Source of the DNA: Hydrogenophaga sp.
GTDB taxonomy: Bacteria > Pseudomonadota > Gammaproteobacteria > Burkholderiales > Burkholderiaceae
Direction of reading: 5' to 3'
DNA: 8,752 bases
NCBI GenBank assembly: GCA_025458545.1
Contig: JALOSH010000070.1
Coordinates: 1 to 8,752, forward strand
Shown here: piece by piece, positions 6,838 to 8,752 of the stretch
Position numbering within the stretch: position 1 is the first letter of the stretch
Layout of the letters: the number at the start of each line of letters is the position of its first letter
Made by a program: the position numbers and the translations under genes
The notes under the pieces: model-generated
The model's database searches: none
Told to the model about the DNA's origin: nothing
The model's input: only the letters and a program-made list of their open reading frames with translations

Positions 6838-7739
6838 TCTCGTCCCGCTCCGAGCCGGTGATGCAGTCTCTGCACCATGTGCCCGCGCCCGCCAAACTCA
6901 ACCTGTTCCTGCATATCAACGGACGGCGAGCCGACGGCTACCACCTGCTGCAGTCGGTCTTCATGCTGATCGACTGGTGCGACACGCTGCACTTCGACCT
7001 TCTGACCGATGGATCCATTCGCCGTGTGGATGTGCATGCCGGGCAGTTGCCGGAACTCGATCTGACGGTGCGGGCAGCCCGCGCCCTGCAACAGGCCACA
7101 GGATGCCCGCTCGGGGTCCAGATCACGCTGGACAAGTCCATCCCGGCCGAAGCGGGCATGGGCGGAGGCTCGTCGGACGCAGCCACCTGCCTGCTGGCGC
7201 TCAATCGCCTCTGGGGCTTGGGCCTGGCGCGACACGAACTCGCCACCATCGGATTGCAGCTGGGTTCCGATGTGCCGTTTTTTGTGGGTGGCCGCAACGC
7301 GTGGGTGGAAGGCGTGGGCGAACGACTCACGCCGATTCAGCTGCCCAAAGCCCGCTTTGTGGTGGTCAAACCGTCTGGCGGTGCCTCCACCCAACGCATT
7401 TTTGAATCGCCCGAACTGAAACGGGACACAAAAACAGCTACAATCCAAGGCTTTGCTGCAAACGACCCGGCTGATAACAGGCGTTTGGACATCCGGAAGC
7501 TTCTGGAATCCGGACACAACGATCTTCAGCCCGTGGCCCAAGCGCTCTGCCCCGAAGTGGGGCAATGCATCGACTGGCTGGTTGGCCAGGGATTGCAGGG
7601 GCGCATGACCGGATCGGGAACAGCGGTGTTCGCGCACATGCCGCAGCCGCTCGAACTGTCTGGCGCTCCAGGCCGCTGGACGGTTCGTGAATGCAGCAAC
7701 ATGGATGCACATCCATTGCTTGACTGGTGCAGCGACTAG
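6834..7739 (+). CDS. ispE: 4-diphosphocytidyl-2-C-methyl-D-erythritol kinase IspE
   Basis: A 301-residue GHMP-family kinase that phosphorylates CDP-methylerythritol with ATP in the methylerythritol phosphate pathway to isoprenoid precursors; cytoplasmic. Visible signatures: PAPAKLNLFLHING near 17-30 with Lys21, the Gly-rich ATP-binding motif IPAEAGMGGGSSDAAT near 103-118, GSDVPFF near 144-150 with catalytic Asp146, and the C-terminal GHMP motif MTGSGTAVFA near 258-267. The ATG at 6834 overlaps the lolB stop as ATGA; an internal ATG at 6861 (MQSLHHVPAPAK) is a plausible alternative start. Compared with E. coli IspE as I recall it, the segment after PELKRDT carries about 15 extra residues rich in Asp, Asn and Arg. 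That segment contains a promoter-like sequence facing tRNA-Gln and prs. Its TAG stop lies inside another possible -10 hexamer. Confidence 0.95.
   Translation: MISSRSEPVMQSLHHVPAPAKLNLFLHINGRRADGYHLLQSVFMLIDWCDTLHFDLLTDGSIRRVDVHAGQLPELDLTVRAARALQQATGCPLGVQITLDKSIPAEAGMGGGSSDAATCLLALNRLWGLGLARHELATIGLQLGSDVPFFVGGRNAWVEGVGERLTPIQLPKARFVVVKPSGGASTQRIFESPELKRDTKTATIQGFAANDPADNRRLDIRKLLESGHNDLQPVAQALCPEVGQCIDWLVGQGLQGRMTGSGTAVFAHMPQPLELSGAPGRWTVRECSNMDAHPLLDWCSD
7416..7444 (+). promoter_or_regulatory. Putative sigma70 promoter inside ispE, upstream of tRNA-Gln and prs
   Basis: CTGAAA at 7416-7421 (four of six to TTGACA) and TACAAT at 7439-7444 (five of six to TATAAT) are separated by exactly 17 bp. 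The intervening bases include an A-rich run unusual for this GC-rich gene. Transcription would begin near 7451, within ispE, and run through the ispE 3' end into tRNA-Gln and prs. E. coli prs is also known to have a promoter inside the upstream ispE (ychB) gene, which supports the reading. Found by eye. Confidence 0.5.
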
Positions 7740-7742
7740 AAT
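7716..7742 (+). promoter_or_regulatory. Possible tRNA-Gln promoter with -10 overlapping the ispE stop codon
   Basis: TAGAAT at 7737-7742 matches TATAAT at five of six positions, and its first three bases are the ispE stop codon. Upstream, TTGCTT at 7716-7721 gives a short 15-bp spacer, while TTGACT at 7720-7725 is a better hexamer but too close. Initiation near 7749 would yield a leader of about 78 nt before the tRNA containing the hairpin at 7793-7822. The poor -35 spacing keeps confidence low. Confidence 0.33.
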
Positions 7743-7792
7743 CGGTGTCGCCATCGAATCAGGCAATTGATGCGCAACCAGCGACAGTTTTG

Positions 7793-7822
7793 AGGTGGTC
7801 TGTTCGGTCGAACAGGCTACCT
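7793..7822 (+). other. Strong 13-bp-stem hairpin in the tRNA-Gln leader
   Basis: Bases 7793-7805 pair without interruption with 7810-7822 (11 Watson-Crick pairs and two G-U pairs) around a GGTC loop. The inner CTGTTC/GAACAG part is a perfect inverted repeat. The structure ends four nucleotides before the tRNA 5' end. No T-run follows, so it is not a normal intrinsic terminator. The G-U pairs favour a function as RNA, perhaps as a leader or processing element of the tRNA precursor. The inner 16 bp also fit CTGT-N8-ACAG, the LexA-box format, but with a GC-rich core. Confidence 0.55.
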
Positions 7823-7826
7823 GCGT

Positions 7827-7903
7827 AGGGGAGTCGCCAAGTTGGTAAAGGCACTGGATTTTGATTCCAGCATGCGAGGGTTCGAGTCCTTCCTCCCCTG
7901 CCA
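7827..7903 (+). tRNA. tRNA-Gln (anticodon UUG)
   Basis: All parts of a cloverleaf are present. The acceptor stem AGGGGAG (7827-7833) pairs fully with CTCCCCT (7893-7899). The D stem is GCC/GGC (7836-7838 with 7850-7852). The anticodon stem CTGGA/TCCAG encloses loop TTTTGAT (7859-7865) with anticodon TTG at 7861-7863. The T arm has stem GAGGG/CCTTC with one G-T pair and loop TTCGAGT at 7881-7887. The discriminator base is G7900, and the CCA end is encoded at 7901-7903. It reads CAA and, by wobble, CAG codons. A run of six T follows at 7906-7911. It sits between ispE and prs, an order common in betaproteobacteria. Confidence 0.97.
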
Positions 7904-7928
7904 GATTTTTTAGCCCAGCCACAAAGAC

Positions 7929-7964
7929 AGGCCGCAAGACTCGGTGTTGAGCGGCCTCTTTTTT
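7929..7964 (+). terminator. Rho-independent terminator-like hairpin between tRNA-Gln and prs
   Basis: AGGCCGC at 7929-7935 pairs perfectly with GCGGCCT at 7951-7957 across a 15-nt loop, followed directly by C and six T (7959-7964). This is the form of an intrinsic terminator for the tRNA transcript, though the loop is long. Only 39 bp separate it from the prs start and I see no promoter there, so it may be partial or regulated rather than absolute. Confidence 0.7.
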
Positions 7965-8003
7965 GGCACACATGCCCACAGGGCGCCCAGGCCAGCCGTG
8001 AAC

Positions 8004-8752
8004 ATGTCCAATATCCAGTCGCCGGATTTCATGATCTTCACCGGCAACGCCAACCCGGTGCTGGCTGCAGAGATCGCTCAACACCTGAACACCCAACTGG
8101 GTTCGGCCAACGTCGGTCGCTTCTCGGATGGTGAGGTCACGGTCGAGATCACCCAGAACGTGCGCGCGCGTCACGTGTTCGTCATCCAGTCGACCTGCGT
8201 GCCGACCAATGACAACCTGATGGAACTGCTGATCATGGTCGACGCGCTCAAGCGTGCGTCGGCCGAGCGCATTTCCGCTGTGATCCCTTATTACGGTTAC
8301 GCCCGCCAGGACCGCCGCCCGCGTTCGAGTCGCGTGCCGATCACCGCAAAGGTGGTGGCTGACATGCTGCAGACCGTGGGCGTAGCCCGTGTGCTGACCA
8401 TGGATCTGCACGCCGACCAGATCCAAGGTTTCTTTGACATTCCGGTGGACAACATCTACGCCTCGCCCGTGCTGCTGGGCGATCTGCGTGCCAAGAACTA
8501 CGAAGACCTGCTGGTGGTCTCACCCGACGTGGGTGGTGTGGTGCGCGCACGTGCGCTGGCCAAGCAACTGGGCTGCGACATGGCGATCATCGACAAGCGC
8601 CGCCCCAAGGCCAACGTGTCCGAAGTGATGCACGTCATCGGCGACATCGAAGGCCGCAACTGCGTGATCATGGACGACATGATCGACACCGCCGGCACAC
8701 TGGTCAAAGCCGCCGAGGTGCTGAAAGAGCGCGGCGCCAAGCATGTGTACGC
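8004..8752 (+). CDS. prs: Ribose-phosphate pyrophosphokinase (PRPP synthase), 3' end outside window
   Basis: The first 249 codons and two bases of a class I PRPP synthase, usually about 315-320 residues, so roughly the last fifth lies beyond the window. The enzyme makes PRPP from ribose 5-phosphate and ATP for purine, pyrimidine, histidine, tryptophan and NAD synthesis. Visible motifs: [10 protein letters not shown] near 40-49, the ATP-binding YYGYARQDR near 96-104, [11 protein letters not shown] near 134-144 with the metal-binding His136, the flexible catalytic loop [12 protein letters not shown] near 197-208, and the PRPP-binding loop [12 protein letters not shown] at 221-232. ATG 8004 begins [18 protein letters not shown]; an in-frame GTG at 7998, two codons earlier, has a better-spaced AGG and is an alternative start. 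The ribosome-binding site is weak. It lies 100 bp after tRNA-Gln, and its expression probably depends on upstream promoters and read-through of the preceding hairpin. Confidence 0.97.
   Translation, partial: MSNIQSPDFMIFTGNANPVLAAEIAQHLNTQLGSANVGRFSDGEVTVEITQNVRARHVFVIQSTCVPTNDNLMELLIMVDALKRASAERISAVIPYYGYARQDRRPRSSRVPITAKVVADMLQTVGVARVLTMDLHADQIQGFFDIPVDNIYASPVLLGDLRAKNYEDLLVVSPDVGGVVRARALAKQLGCDMAIIDKRRPKANVSEVMHVIGDIEGRNCVIMDDMIDTAGTLVKAAEVLKERGAKHVY

Noticed and set aside
7906..7911. Six T directly after the tRNA as its own terminator
   Set aside because: The only hairpin before it is the tRNA itself; the separate GC-rich hairpin with a T-run at 7929-7964 is a better terminator candidate.
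6828..8426. A 532-codon open frame on the minus strand opposite ispE, tRNA-Gln and prs
   Set aside because: It runs antisense to two clear enzymes and straight through the tRNA gene, and its translation shows no recognisable domain. High GC content readily produces long shadow frames.

Overview
This 8752-base, GC-rich window looks chromosomal and most likely comes from a betaproteobacterium of the order Burkholderiales, probably Comamonadaceae (Hydrogenophaga-like). This is inferred from protein character, codon use and the gene order TPR protein-lolB-ispE-tRNA-Gln-prs. All six complete protein genes are intact, the two edge genes run off the window, and I see no insertion sequence, prophage, CRISPR array or degraded gene.

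Left part, 1-4428. The 3' end of rapZ (+ strand) converges on a minus-strand cluster. Read in the direction of transcription, the cluster is mutM (8-oxoguanine DNA glycosylase), a 650-residue dynamin-family GTPase, and mutY (adenine DNA glycosylase). MutM and MutY are two arms of the 'GO' oxidative-damage repair system. The GTPase lies between them, and its stop codon overlaps the mutY start in an ATGA. A TGn extended -10 element (TGCTATATT) in the 45-bp gap after mutM may give the GTPase-mutY pair its own promoter.

Right part, 4520-8752. A divergent plus-strand cluster starts 91 bp from mutM. It holds an exported TPR-repeat protein, lolB (outer-membrane lipoprotein receptor) and ispE (isoprenoid precursor kinase), each joined to the next by an ATGA overlap. 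A 264-bp spacer follows ispE. It contains a 13-bp-stem hairpin, a tRNA-Gln (anticodon UUG) with encoded CCA and a terminator-like hairpin. The 5' three quarters of prs (PRPP synthase) comes next.

The most interesting features are regulatory or contextual. They are the dynamin-like GTPase with a changed P-loop inside a base-excision-repair cluster; a good sigma70-type promoter written inside a lineage-specific insertion of ispE; a second possible promoter whose -10 contains the ispE stop codon; the long hairpin four nucleotides before the tRNA; and an intrinsic terminator between the tRNA and prs with no obvious prs promoter after it, which suggests read-through or attenuation control.
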